In this document: positions 26,099 to 34,934 of the stretch, in pieces
Layout: the number at the start of each line of letters is the position of its first letter
Position numbering within the stretch: the stretch's first letter is position 1
Origin: Halobacillus mangrovi
Lineage (GTDB): Bacteria > Bacillota > Bacilli > Bacillales > Halobacillaceae
Direction of reading: 5' to 3'
NCBI RefSeq assembly: GCF_002097535.1
Contig: NZ_CP020772.1
Span: 310,001-374,000, forward strand
Length of the DNA stretch: 64,000 nt
Position numbers and translations under genes: made by a program
Notes under the pieces: model-generated
Seen by the model: the letters and a program-made list of their open reading frames with translations, nothing else
Told to the model about the DNA's origin: nothing
The model's database searches: none

Positions 26099-26578
26099 AT
26101 GAAAATTACCATCGTCACAGTCGGAAAACTGAAAGAAAAATATTTGAAGCAAGGCATTGCCGAATATGTCAAACGCCTCGGCCCGTATGCGAAGGTTGAT
26201 GTCGTGGAAGTCGCTGATGAAAAAGCACCGGAGAATCTGAGCCAAGCACAAATGGAGGAAGTGAAGGAAAAAGAAGGGGAGCGGATCCTTTCGAAGATTT
26301 CACAGGACAGTTATGTCATCACCTTAGAAATCGAAGGCAAGAAGCTGACTTCAGAAAAGCTCGCCAAAAAGGTGGACGACCTTGCGACATATGGAAAAAG
26401 TAAGGTGGCTTTTGTAATCGGTGGGTCGCTGGGATTAAGTGATAAGGTGTTGGAGCGAAGTAATTTTGGTTTGTCGTTTTCGAATATGACGTTTCCTCAC
26501 CAGTTAATGCGTTTGATGCTGTTGGAGCAAGTATATAGGGCATTTAAGATTATTAGGAACGAGCCTTATCATAAGTAA
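26099..26578 (+). CDS. rlmH: 23S rRNA pseudouridine1915 N3-methyltransferase
   Basis: A 159-residue SPOUT methyltransferase that modifies position 1915 in helix 69 of 23S r[23 protein letters not shown], the knot motif [11 protein letters not shown] and the C-terminal [18 protein letters not shown] are all conserved. The ATG follows ATGGAGGAAACGGATT. In staphylococci the 3' end of this gene is the integration site of SCC elements, and here a second, damaged rlmH 3' part lies 2.5 kb downstream. Confidence 0.96.
   Translation: MKITIVTVGKLKEKYLKQGIAEYVKRLGPYAKVDVVEVADEKAPENLSQAQMEEVKEKEGERILSKISQDSYVITLEIEGKKLTSEKLAKKVDDLATYGKSKVAFVIGGSLGLSDKVLERSNFGLSFSNMTFPHQLMRLMLLEQVYRAFKIIRNEPYHK
26561..26578 (+). 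other. possible attL-like site in the rlmH 3' end
   Basis: GAGCCTTATCATAAGTAA, the last 18 bases of rlmH, recurs with one change (GAACC...) at 29434-29451. It resembles the SCC attachment core TATCATAA in orfX. Coding conservation alone could explain part of the match. Confidence 0.45.
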
Positions 26579-26737
26579 ATAAGTTTATATTCAGTTCGCC
26601 TATTATGAACTGAACAACAGGCATTTTGAGTGACATCAGTGAATTACAAAAATTTGAATTATATTGAAAAAGAGGGAATTTATTCTTCCATTATTTGTTA
26701 CAATATTTTTAAAAACTAAATTACAGGTGTGATATAA

Positions 26738-28660
26738 ATGATAGTTTACGAAGCTACAAAAAAAGACTTCTGCAACGATGTCTTCCAAGATACTCTCGTT
26801 ACCAATATTGTTACTAACTATAACAACAGAATTGGTCATATTAACCAGAACGAAGTAAGGTCTTGGAATAATTCTATGCAATATATGTACCGTGTCCTTA
26901 TGGATAATGAGATACCTGAAGATGCAGGTATAGCTATCGAATTTCAAATTCCTCATACTTCTAAAAGAGTTGACTTGCTTATCTCCGGCAAGGATGGGGA
27001 AGGTGGCTCTGTCGTTGTTGTGGAATTAAAACAGTGGGAGAAAATTGAAAAAATAGCAGGCAAAGAGGCCATAGTGAAAACAATTATTAATCGAGGGATG
27101 CGAGAAACCACTCACCCTTCTTATCAAGCATGGTCTTATGCTGCCCTTATAAAAGACTACAATGAGAATGCTCAAAAGGAGGATATAAACCTCTACCCTT
27201 GTGCTTATCTACATAATTACAATGCTTTAGGCACTGAAGATCCTTTGACGGATAAAGTTTATGGGTACTATGTTGAAATGGCACCTGTATTTGTTAAAGG
27301 TGGCGCAGCTGATCTACGGTCCTTTATAAAGCGGCATATAAAGTTTGGAGACAATAAAGAAAACTTATATAAAATAGAGAGTGGTCGCATTAGACCCTCA
27401 AAATCGTTACAAGACTCCTTAAATAGCATGCTTAAAGGTAACGAAGAGTTTATCATGATTGATGACCAAAAAGTTATCTACGAAACCGCGTTGCAGCTGG
27501 CTAAGAAAGCAACAAGAACAGGGACTAAACAGGTACTCATCGTACGTGGTGGACCAGGGACTGGGAAGTCAGTTTTAGCTGTAAATCTACTCGTTGAATT
27601 AACGAACCGAAGTCTTGTTACTCAATATGTCACTAAAAATGCAGCGCCTCGAAAGGTATACGCCAATAAGTTAAAGAAAGATTTCCGTAAAGGCCATATC
27701 GATAATTTGTTTAAAGGGTCAGGTAGTTATGTGGATGCTCCTGAAAATGAATTTGATGTACTGATAGTAGATGAAGCTCACCGATTAAATGAAAAGTCAG
27801 GAATGTTCCAACACCTGGGTGAGAACCAAATAAAAGAAATTATAAATGCTTCTAAACTATCTATCTTTTTTATTGATGAGAGACAGAGAGTCACTTTAAA
27901 AGATAAAGGTAATGTTAAGACGATTGAGGAATTTGCCCAAGCAGAGAAGGCAGAGATTACACTAGGGTACTTGGAATCACAGTTTCGGTGTAATGGGTCA
28001 GATGGGTTTCTAGCATGGGTAGATGATGTATTAGAAATTAGACAAACGGCCAATGCTGACTTTATTGATAGTAGTTATGATGTACAGATTTTTTCAGATC
28101 CAAATGAACTGTTTAATACCATTCAAGAATTAAATAAGGGAAATAATAAATCTCGCCTAGTAGCCGGTTACTGTTGGGACTGGATTAAAGAGGGGAAAAA
28201 CCAGTCTGATGTGCACGACATTCAAATTAAAGAGAAGAACTTCGCTAAAAGCTGGAACTTAGGTAATTCTGAAACATGGGCAATAGATGAAGAGTCTGTT
28301 CATGAAGTTGGTTGCATTCACACCTGTCAGGGGTTGGAATTTGACTATGTGGGTGTAATTATTGGTGATGATTTAATCTTTGAAAACGGTCAAATAAAAA
28401 CGGATTATACTCAAAGAGCTAGTACAGATAGTTCCCTTAGAGGAATCAAGAAAATGGCAAAAAGTAACCCACAGAAAGCTGAGCGTGTAGCAGATGAGAT
28501 CATTCGTAATACCTATAGAACTTTACTGACCCGAGGACAGAAAGGTTGTTATATTTATTGCACTAATAAGGATTTGGAAGAATATTTAAAGTATAGAGTA
28601 AATTATTTATCGAAGACTTATAGCAATAAAATTGCAGAAGAAGTAGAAGAATACAAGTAA
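26738..28660 (+). CDS. nuclease-helicase fusion (PD-(D/E)XK plus DUF2075-type ATPase)
   Basis: A 640-residue protein. The N-terminal part has the nuclease-like pattern IEFQIPHTSKRVDLLISG...VVVVELKQW, with Asp79, Glu96 and Lys98 as candidate metal ligands. The ATPase part has Walker A GGPGTGKS (271-278), Walker B VLIVDEAH (341-348), an arginine-bearing LESQFRCNGSDGF and the late IHTCQGLEFDYVGVIIGDD, as in superfamily 1 helicases of the DUF2075/Schlafen-like group. Such proteins are frequent in phage-defence islands. It is alone between the two rlmH 3' ends, with its own terminator. Base composition is AT-rich relative to the pxp genes. Defence function is inferred. Confidence 0.85.
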   Translation: MIVYEATKKDFCNDVFQDTLVTNIVTNYNNRIGHINQNEVRSWNNSMQYMYRVLMDNEIPEDAGIAIEFQIPHTSKRVDLLISGKDGEGGSVVVVELKQWEKIEKIAGKEAIVKTIINRGMRETTHPSYQAWSYAALIKDYNENAQKEDINLYPCAYLHNYNALGTEDPLTDKVYGYYVEMAPVFVKGGAADLRSFIKRHIKFGDNKENLYKIESGRIRPSKSLQDSLNSMLKGNEEFIMIDDQKVIYETALQLAKKATRTGTKQVLIVRGGPGTGKSVLAVNLLVELTNRSLVTQYVTKNAAPRKVYANKLKKDFRKGHIDNLFKGSGSYVDAPENEFDVLIVDEAHRLNEKSGMFQHLGENQIKEIINASKLSIFFIDERQRVTLKDKGNVKTIEEFAQAEKAEITLGYLESQFRCNGSDGFLAWVDDVLEIRQTANADFIDSSYDVQIFSDPNELFNTIQELNKGNNKSRLVAGYCWDWIKEGKNQSDVHDIQIKEKNFAKSWNLGNSETWAIDEESVHEVGCIHTCQGLEFDYVGVIIGDDLIFENGQIKTDYTQRASTDSSLRGIKKMAKSNPQKAERVADEIIRNTYRTLLTRGQKGCYIYCTNKDLEEYLKYRVNYLSKTYSNKIAEEVEEYK

Positions 28661-28669
28661 TTTATAATA

Positions 28670-28698
28670 AAAAAATCCACCTTTTATGGATTTTTTGT
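28670..28698 (+). terminator. terminator after the nuclease-helicase
   Basis: AAAAAATCCA (28670-28679) pairs with TGGATTTTTT (28687-28696). Confidence 0.85.
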
Positions 28699-28704
28699 TC
28701 TCCT

Positions 28705-28752
28705 TGTCTGATCCCCACTACGCTAATACCCTAACGTAGTGGGGGTCAGACA
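28705..28752. repeat. interspersed inverted repeat, copy 1
   Basis: An 18-bp stem (28705-28722 with 28735-28752, one T-G) around ACTACG...CGTAGT, with TGTCTGA at one end and TCAGACA at the other. Related copies are at 45956-46006 and 61124-61180. Each is a long C-rich/G-rich hairpin outside genes. Confidence 0.75.
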
Positions 28753-28759
28753 CTTTCAT

Positions 28760-29067
28760 TTCTGATCGAGCATTTCATCCATGCGATGCTGCAAATTTTT
28801 TCCTTTTAAATCATAGAGGGTTCCAAAAAGGATCAGGTTGTCACGCGCTGAGAGTAACTTCATGCGAGATGTAGCCCATCTATTGTTTAATTTTCAGGCG
28901 ATCCTTGGAAACCTTCCAGTCTCTGACACTAATGTCCCCGTTAAAATTAAGCAAAATTCCAGATAAAATCTAGCATGAGCGTCGACTTGCGGCTCCATTC
29001 GATTTGACAAGCCCAAAGCACATGCCCTCATTAATCTTGAAACTGATGTCATCTAACGCCTGGAGGG
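28760..29067 (-). pseudogene. decayed ABC transporter ATP-binding gene, N-terminal half
   Basis: Minus-strand reading gives LQALDDISFKINEGMCFGL, then broken P-loop remains and later GDISVRDWKVSKDRLKIK, a stop, MGYISHEVTL and SARDNLILFGTLYDLKGKN. These are recognisable pieces of an ABC ATPase from the N-terminus through the Q-loop region, with stops and frame changes. It abuts the broken rlmH copy directly at 29068. Probably the partner of the permease fragment at 25617. Confidence 0.7.
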
Positions 29068-29451
29068 AGTTGATGTAGTCGAAGTCGCTGATGAAAAGCA
29101 CCAGAAAACTTGAGTGAAGCGCAGATCGAGGAAGTGAAGCATAAAGAAGGGGAGCGGATCCTTTCGAAGATATCACAGGACAACTATAAGATTACACTTG
29201 AAATCCAAGGCAAACAGCTGACTTCAGAGGAACTCACGAAAAGGATGGACAAACTTGCGACGTACGGAAAAAGTAAGGTTGCGTTTGTAATTGGAGGGTC
29301 ATTGGGATTATGTGATGGGGTGCTGGAGCGGAGTGATTATGTATTGTCGTTTTCGAATATGACGTTCCCGCACAAGTTGATGCGTTTGATGTTAGTGGAG
29401 CAGGTGTATCGTGCGTTTAAGATTATTAGGAATGAACCTTATCATAAGTAA
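29068..29451 (+). pseudogene. broken second copy of rlmH (3' part)
   Basis: The region matches rlmH from VDVVEVADE to the final NEPYHK at the same strand, diverged by roughly a fifth of bases. A one-base deletion after GATGAAAA brings a stop. A frame from 29110 stays open for 113 codons, still including FVIGGSLGL and the C-terminal knot, but lacks the N-terminal third. It cannot make a normal enzyme. Divergence shows it is another allele, not a fresh duplication, as expected if an element or recombination imported it. Confidence 0.88.
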
Positions 29452-30117
29452 CTGCGGTATGTTAATGGCTATGATTATAAAACTTTCAGTCAGTGGGGAG
29501 AGATTTTAGAGATGGAGTTATCGTCATCGCTATATTAGATCGTCTTCTTTTTATTTTCAGAGTATTCTCAATCAACGTAGCCAGTTATAGGATGAAAAGC
29601 CGATTTTAAAAATTAACCGTCATTTTTATATATTTTTATTCTAGGGATTTTGTATAAAACGTACATAATTTAGAGAACAGGAGGATGAAAGGTGAATCTT
29701 ATGGATCTTAAATCAAGAACTAATTATTCACCAGGATATTTTCATGATACCGCTTTCAAATAAAAGTCCAGAAAGTAAGAAAAAAAGAATGAAAAGTGAA
29801 TAATAAGAGCAGGGACAAACATAAAAGCAGCTATTCTAAACCCGTGAATTTTGGACAAGGGCAGTGACAAACTAATCATTATTTAATGGTAATATTATGT
29901 GTAATATCTAAATATTAGTAACAATTTGGATGAGACTTGTTGTAAAATAGTGTGTAAGTAAGTAGATTGTCTTTGTTGAGGGTGGGACCTTAATATTAAT
30001 AGTATTATAGGTTGTTATAAATGTATGAAATTTTAAAGTTCATCCTTGTTTGGAAGTATGTGTAGGTACATTCAATAAGATATAATTAATTATACTAAAG
30101 TTTGAAAGGCTGAAATC
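29452..30117. other. 666-base gap with no clear gene
   Basis: AT-rich. The only candidate is a 23-codon frame at 29692-29763 starting GTG or ATG (29701) after AGGAGG, encoding MDLKSRTNYSPGYFHD..., which I do not recognise and may be a gene remnant. The 3' part presumably contains the promoter of the AIPR gene; I see no confident -35/-10 pair. Confidence 0.4.
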
Positions 30118-31878
30118 ATGAAAAATTTAATAGTTAAAAACTTTTTAAGTCAGTTTAAAAATAACTTTGAGTTAGAAGAAGAACAAGAAGATGTACTGTT
30201 TGAACAGTTTATTAATTATTGCGTCCTTAATAATCATGTAATTGATTCAGAGCGGAATTTTCAGGATATGGATACTGGGACAGCTAAGGCTATTGATGGA
30301 ATAGCTATTCTTGTAAATAATAAACTTGTTCTTAATGAAGAAGACTTAAATGTATTAATAAAAAACAATAATATCCTTTCAGTCGATTTTGTTTTTGTAC
30401 AATCGAAGACTTCGCCAAGCTTTTCAGATGCAGACGTTAATTATTTTTTTAAACATGTTGAACAGTTTATTTGTAATTATGAATGTTCAATAAGTGAGTT
30501 AGAGAAATTTTGGGAGTTGAAAAATATTATATATGAAAATTCCCATTTATTTAGAAAAGGAAATCCGAATTGTATAATGTATTATGCAACATCATCACCA
30601 ACTACTGAAATTAGCTCAGATATAGAGGATACGATTAAATACGGACTGAAATCTTTAAGTGACACAGGTTTATTATCTGATTATATAGACTTTAATCCTC
30701 TTGGTGTTAAAGAGATTCAAAGGTTGTATAGAAAGATTGATGCAGATTTAGAAGCATCTTTCCGCTTTCCCAAAAATGTTTCATTTTCATATGACGGGGA
30801 TAAGATTACGTCCGCATATTTTGGTTTAGTTGATATTAGTGAATACATGCATTTACTTTACGACGATGAAACAGCAGGTGTTAAAAATGTGTTTGAAGAC
30901 AATATACGAGATTACTTAGGTATAGAGAATAATGAAGTAAACAGTAATATGCAGGACAGACTTAAGCATGAAGAGGCTCAACTTTTTGGGATTCTTAATA
31001 ATGGGGTAACTGTAGTGGCAGATGAAATAAAGCCCGTAGGCGAGAAGTTTCACCTAATTAATTATCAAATTGTAAATGGTTGTCAGACCAGTAATGTTAT
31101 ATTTGATAATTATAAAAGCTTAAAGGAAAAAAGTATATCGTTACCAATCCGAATTATTTCTACGAAAGATGAGGAAACCAAGAATGAAATTGTAAGAGCT
31201 ACAAACAGTCAAACTGGATTAAAACCCGAGCAATTAGATTCTCTTAGTAACTTCCACAAAATGTTAGAGGAGTTTTATAACTCAAAAAATAGCTTACATG
31301 AGAAATCAGGTGAGTTTGATGTTTGTGTTTACTATGAGAGAAGATCTAATCAATATAGAAATGAAGCTATCCCACAAACTAAAATAATTAATATCCCTAA
31401 ACAAATAAAAGCTGTTACCTCCATGGTATTAGATAACCCACATGGAGTTTCTGGACATTATGGAACAGTTGCTAAAAAAGTTAAAGGACATATTTTTCAA
31501 GATGGGGACTATGCTGAACCATACTATGCAAGTGCTTTATTGTTATATAGAGTAGAAACCTTTTTTAGAAAAAATAGAGACTATAGACAATTCACAAGGA
31601 TGAGATGGCATATTCTAATGGCTGTAAAATATCTATCAGGCTATAGTCCAAAGTATTTAAATTCTAGGGATAGCTATAAGTTCTCGAATGAAATCGTTAA
31701 GAAAATAAACACAGAGAATAATGCCAACCAATTAATTATAAAAGCCATAAACCATATCAATATAATGATAAATAATGAAAAATTAGATTTAGAAGATAGA
31801 AAGGTTTTCGAAAGAAAAGAAACTACAGATAAGCTGAAAAAGCATCTTAGGGAATTAAATAAAGAGGAAATACATTAG
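30118..31878 (+). CDS. AIPR-family abortive infection protein
   Basis: A 586-residue protein with the AIPR hallmarks FGILNNGVTVVADEI, YQIVNGCQTSNVIFDN and EIVRATNSQTGLKPEQL (about residues 290-375). The N-terminal region has a VFVQSKTSPSFSDADV strand pattern found in these proteins. AIPR proteins are linked to phage resistance and occur with restriction systems; their biochemical action is not settled. The ATG follows GAAAGGCTGAAATC. Strongly AT-rich, in line with acquired DNA. Terminator directly downstream. Confidence 0.85.
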   Translation: MKNLIVKNFLSQFKNNFELEEEQEDVLFEQFINYCVLNNHVIDSERNFQDMDTGTAKAIDGIAILVNNKLVLNEEDLNVLIKNNNILSVDFVFVQSKTSPSFSDADVNYFFKHVEQFICNYECSISELEKFWELKNIIYENSHLFRKGNPNCIMYYATSSPTTEISSDIEDTIKYGLKSLSDTGLLSDYIDFNPLGVKEIQRLYRKIDADLEASFRFPKNVSFSYDGDKITSAYFGLVDISEYMHLLYDDETAGVKNVFEDNIRDYLGIENNEVNSNMQDRLKHEEAQLFGILNNGVTVVADEIKPVGEKFHLINYQIVNGCQTSNVIFDNYKSLKEKSISLPIRIISTKDEETKNEIVRATNSQTGLKPEQLDSLSNFHKMLEEFYNSKNSLHEKSGEFDVCVYYERRSNQYRNEAIPQTKIINIPKQIKAVTSMVLDNPHGVSGHYGTVAKKVKGHIFQDGDYAEPYYASALLLYRVETFFRKNRDYRQFTRMRWHILMAVKYLSGYSPKYLNSRDSYKFSNEIVKKINTENNANQLIIKAINHINIMINNEKLDLEDRKVFERKETTDKLKKHLRELNKEEIH

Positions 31879-31886
31879 GTTTTGGT

Positions 31887-31925
31887 TTAAAGGGATACTT
31901 TTTGGTATTCCTTTAAATTTTGCTA
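31887..31925 (+). terminator. terminator after the AIPR gene
   Basis: TTAAAGGGATAC (31887-31898) pairs with GTATTCCTTTAA (31905-31916, one G-T), followed by ATTTTG. Confidence 0.7.
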
Positions 31926-32228
31926 ATATTAGAATGACAACGAACAAAATAAGATAATCCAACTAAAATCCTAAAAATAACCACCCTATTGTTATTTGAT
32001 ATTACGGTAGTTACGGTGGACTTTACCGCAAATAACGAATTTATTAAATTATAAGGCAATTATTATAGGTTGTACTTTTAGAAGTGTGTGGTTCGTGAAG
32101 TACATAAGATACTCTTCTGTATTGTTGGAAGGGGGTTGGAAGTGTTTTTTGGTTCTTAGTTAGCCTAGGTTTTTGGCAACTTTGCCAGTGTCTTCTGGAT
32201 TTCTATCCCAATCTCTATTTACAAGAAA
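31917..32228. other. 312-base gap without a convincing gene
   Basis: Contains the phrase AACCACCCTAT, repeated at about 34827, and an inverted motif around ACGGTAGTTACGGTGG. A short minus-strand frame (VNRDWDRNPEDTGKVAKNLG) at about 32160-32225 is out of context and may be a remnant. Nothing else recognised. Confidence 0.35.
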
Positions 32229-32240
32229 GAGAGTATAAAT

Positions 32241-32528
32241 CTACTCTCCAAGTAATTGGATAGTAAAACCTTCTGTTATAGACAATTGATTTATTAATTT
32301 CCAGTCAAATTCATCATGGATAATCTCATTGATAAAAAGTATATCTATTTCGTGTAAAGGTCTACTAATTAAATCATTAAAATGATATCTCTCTCTATGG
32401 GCGTCAACGAAAACTCCCTTAATTACGTGTTGGTCATTAAAATTGTGTAATTCTTTATTTATGCATTGGATTACCCGATTTGTGTCTTCGTTATTTGCTA
32501 ATCGATAATAAACTGCTATATTCGACAC
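32241..32528 (-). CDS. resolvase-like mini protein without the catalytic serine
   Basis: A 95-residue protein starting GTG after CGGAGGGG. The fold pattern (SNIAVYYRLANNED, then a helix, GVFVDAHRERYHF, LISRPLHEIDILFINEI, TIQLLGE) follows the N-terminal catalytic domain of serine recombinases. The usual YxRxS serine position is Ala or Asn, and no DNA-binding tail exists. Possibly a regulatory or decayed recombinase domain. An intrinsic terminator hairpin (32229-32248) overlaps the stop. Weak family evidence. Confidence 0.5.
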   Translation of the reverse strand: MSNIAVYYRLANNEDTNRVIQCINKELHNFNDQHVIKGVFVDAHRERYHFNDLISRPLHEIDILFINEIIHDEFDWKLINQLSITEGFTIQLLGE

Positions 32529-32655
32529 TTGAATCCCCTCCGCATTTTAGGGTATCGTTAATAATACAATTTAATTATTCTAACATACATGTCGAACAAA
32601 GTTAATCTAAATTTGCTATAATAAGTATAAGCACAAATGTTCGTGAGGTGAAGTG

Positions 32656-33660
32656 ATGTTATATAAATTTATAGACTTATTTGCAGGAATTGGTGGTATT
32701 CGATTAGCCTTCGAAGAATATGGCGAATGCGTTTTCTCATCAGAGTGGGATAATAAAGCTAAAGAAACTTACAAGTTAAATTTTGGTGAGGAACCAGAAG
32801 GGGATATTACAGAGATAGAAGAAAAAAATATACCTGATCATGATATTCTTCTTGCTGGTTTTCCTTGTCAACCATTTTCACTTGCTGGCGTAAGCAAGAA
32901 AAATAGTTTAGGAAAGCAACATGGTTTCTTGGACGAAACACAAGGGACTTTATTTTTTGATATTGCCCGCATTATAAAAGAAAAACAGCCACAGGCTTTT
33001 CTCCTTGAGAATGTAAAAAATCTCAGGAGCCATGACAAAGGTAAGACCTTTAAAATGATTAAAAAGGTTTTAGAGAAAGAGTTAGGGTACTCTGTATACG
33101 ATAGGGTGATTAATGCAAAAGGTTTAGTTCCCCAAAATAGAGAGCGTATATATATTGTAGGCTTTAAGAAGCCCCTTCATTTTGAATTCCCAGTCATACC
33201 GGAGGAGGGCCCCCCCCTATGGACTATCCTAGAGGATAACGTAATTGATAAATACACTTTATCAGATAAACTATGGAACTATCTCCAAGCTTACAAAGAA
33301 AAGCATAGTAAAAAAGGAAATGGATTTGGTTTTGGACTTGCAGATTTAAATTCAAATAGCAGGACATTATCAGCGCGTTATCATAAAGATGGAAGCGAGA
33401 TATTAATACCTCAAGGGGAAGGAAAAAACCCAAGAAGGTTGACACCTAGAGAATGTGCTAGATTACAAGGATTTCCAGAAACGTTTAAAATTGAGGTTAG
33501 TGACACGGCTGCTTATAAACAATTTGGCAATAGTGTTGCTGTTCCTGTAGTTAGGGATATTGCGAAAAACATGATTTATGCTATTGAACAGGATAAACCT
33601 ATTGAAAACGTTGAGGAGGTCAAGGTCGAGCATGCAGGAAGAGTTAGACAACCTAACTAA
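32656..33660 (+). CDS. DNA (cytosine-5) methyltransferase, EcoRII/Dcm-like context
   Basis: 334 residues. Motif I is [14 protein letters not shown] (8-21), motif [13 protein letters not shown] with catalytic Cys71, motif [10 protein letters not shown], motif [15 protein letters not shown] and motif [12 protein letters not shown]; all are intact. It transfers methyl groups to C5 of cytosine in a specific site. An extended -10 (TGCTATAAT at 32614-32622) and GAGGTGA before ATG 32656 support this start. It overlaps a broken EcoRII-type endonuclease gene and faces a Vsr gene. The recognition site may be CCWGG-like, which is inference from those partners. Confidence 0.93.
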   Translation: MLYKFIDLFAGIGGIRLAFEEYGECVFSSEWDNKAKETYKLNFGEEPEGDITEIEEKNIPDHDILLAGFPCQPFSLAGVSKKNSLGKQHGFLDETQGTLFFDIARIIKEKQPQAFLLENVKNLRSHDKGKTFKMIKKVLEKELGYSVYDRVINAKGLVPQNRERIYIVGFKKPLHFEFPVIPEEGPPLWTILEDNVIDKYTLSDKLWNYLQAYKEKHSKKGNGFGFGLADLNSNSRTLSARYHKDGSEILIPQGEGKNPRRLTPRECARLQGFPETFKIEVSDTAAYKQFGNSVAVPVVRDIAKNMIYAIEQDKPIENVEEVKVEHAGRVRQPN

Positions 33661-34297
33661 TGCAATTGAGGCGGCCGGACAGAGTGGTCGCTTTTTTTGT
33701 GAGTTTTTATCTCCAAACGATGCAGGTGTAAATGGAGCCCATCAGGATGGGGTATATTTAAACAGTGGTTCATGGGATATCTTCTTCAATAATGCTTCTG
33801 TTTCTGTATCCGGGATAGAGTAGTAAGAGTGCATATAGACGGTTGGCAACCATTTGATAGTAGGATTATGTATTATACTTCTAAAAAGGAATTCCGTATC
33901 ACCCGTTTTTGGTCAAATGCTCCGTTTAATCGTAGGGAAATGGTAGGGGCGTTAATTCTATTTATACCTTATCGAAAGAAGATTATAAAGTATATATCTA
34001 TCATCTGCATTATATACAATGTAATTATCTGCAATTGATAATGAAAATGTTTGTAAGAACTTCTCTATTTCTTCCTCTGTGTTAAAAGGAGAAAGAGTAC
34101 CAAACAAACATCTTCTAACGTTACAGCAGGGGGTATCCGAAAATCTGTTAGAGGAAATGGAGAATGCCCGGTTGCAGTTAGTTGTTCCAGAACCTTACCA
34201 CAAACAGTATCCAGAAGTATATAGAGATAAATTATGGTCTGTTAGTAAGTTTATTGATTACGCAAATGAAAAATTCTATAGGATTTATCATATATAG
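33632..34297 (+). pseudogene. decayed EcoRII-type restriction endonuclease
   Basis: The frame starts at ATG 33632 behind GAGGAGGTC inside the methyltransferase end. It reads an EcoRII-N domain (GRFFCEFLSPNDAGVNGAHQ), stops at 33823, continues in another frame (MYYTSKKEFRITRFW) and shifts again. It finishes with the EcoRII C-terminal tail (NKHLLTLQQGVSENLLEEM, LQLVVPEPYHKQYPEVYR). About 220 codons remain of an expected 400, so the catalytic core is deleted as well as frameshifted. The methyltransferase is therefore without its cognate nuclease. Confidence 0.82.
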
Positions 34298-34312
34298 ACC
34301 CCTTCGGTGGTT

Positions 34313-34723
34313 TTATTTGGCAAGTTCTATAAATTTGGCAATTTTATTCACTGTTCCTTCCAAGTCTTCCTTTATTTCATGCTCCCATATTCGCAAGAGA
34401 TTCCAATCTTTAGCCTCATAATGATTATTCACTTCTTTATCCCGAGCAACATTTCTATTTAATTTCTTCTTCCAGAACTCTGAATTTGTCTGTGGCATAT
34501 TCCCATGTAAGGGACAGCGGTGGAAGAAACAGGAGTCAATAAAAATGACCACTTTATATTTTTTTATTGAGATATCCGGTTTTCCTGTCAGACTTTTAGT
34601 GTTTCTGCGAAAACGATAGCCTTTCTTCCATAATTCACTGCTAACAATCTTTTCAAGTTTGGAAACAGACTTGATTGCTTTCATGTTTTTCCTTCGCTGC
34701 TCTTTACTCATAACATCACCCAT
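34313..34723 (-). CDS. vsr: very short patch repair endonuclease
   Basis: A 136-residue Vsr that nicks at T:G mismatches formed when 5-methylcytosine deaminates. KSVSKLEKIVSSELWKKGYRFRRN, GKPDISIKKYKVVIFIDSCFFHRCPLHGNMPQTN and FWKKKLNRNVARD are diagnostic, including the active-site Asp of IDSCFFH and the zinc-site residues. ATG 34723 follows AGAGGTGAATAAC. It converges on the decayed endonuclease next to the methyltransferase, the usual M-R-V grouping. Confidence 0.94.
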   Translation of the reverse strand: MGDVMSKEQRRKNMKAIKSVSKLEKIVSSELWKKGYRFRRNTKSLTGKPDISIKKYKVVIFIDSCFFHRCPLHGNMPQTNSEFWKKKLNRNVARDKEVNNHYEAKDWNLLRIWEHEIKEDLEGTVNKIAKFIELAK

Positions 34724-34893
34724 GTTATTCACCTCTATTTATATTCTAACTTGTATGCGATACAGATTCATTTCACAACGAGTGTCCTTTGAAAAGTTCA
34801 TGCTATTGAGTTAATAATTTGATAATAACCACCCTATAAAGTAATATAAAAGGATTATTTATAGGAACGAATTAAAGAAAGCGTTAATTAACC

Positions 34894-34928
34894 AAAAAAA
34901 ACTATGCAGCAGAGAATTGCGGCATAGT
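34894..34928 (-). terminator. terminator of the SNF2/GHKL/HNH operon
   Basis: On the minus strand ACTATGC...GCATAGT closes a stem-loop and is followed by a run of T. It lies 7 bases after the HNH stop, separating this operon from vsr. Confidence 0.82.
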
Positions 34929-34934
34929 ACTCAA

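Noticed and set aside
26636-26956. 106-codon minus-strand frame at the start of the nuclease-helicase gene
   Set aside because: Covers the promoter region and N-terminus of the supported plus-strand gene, and no family features are visible.
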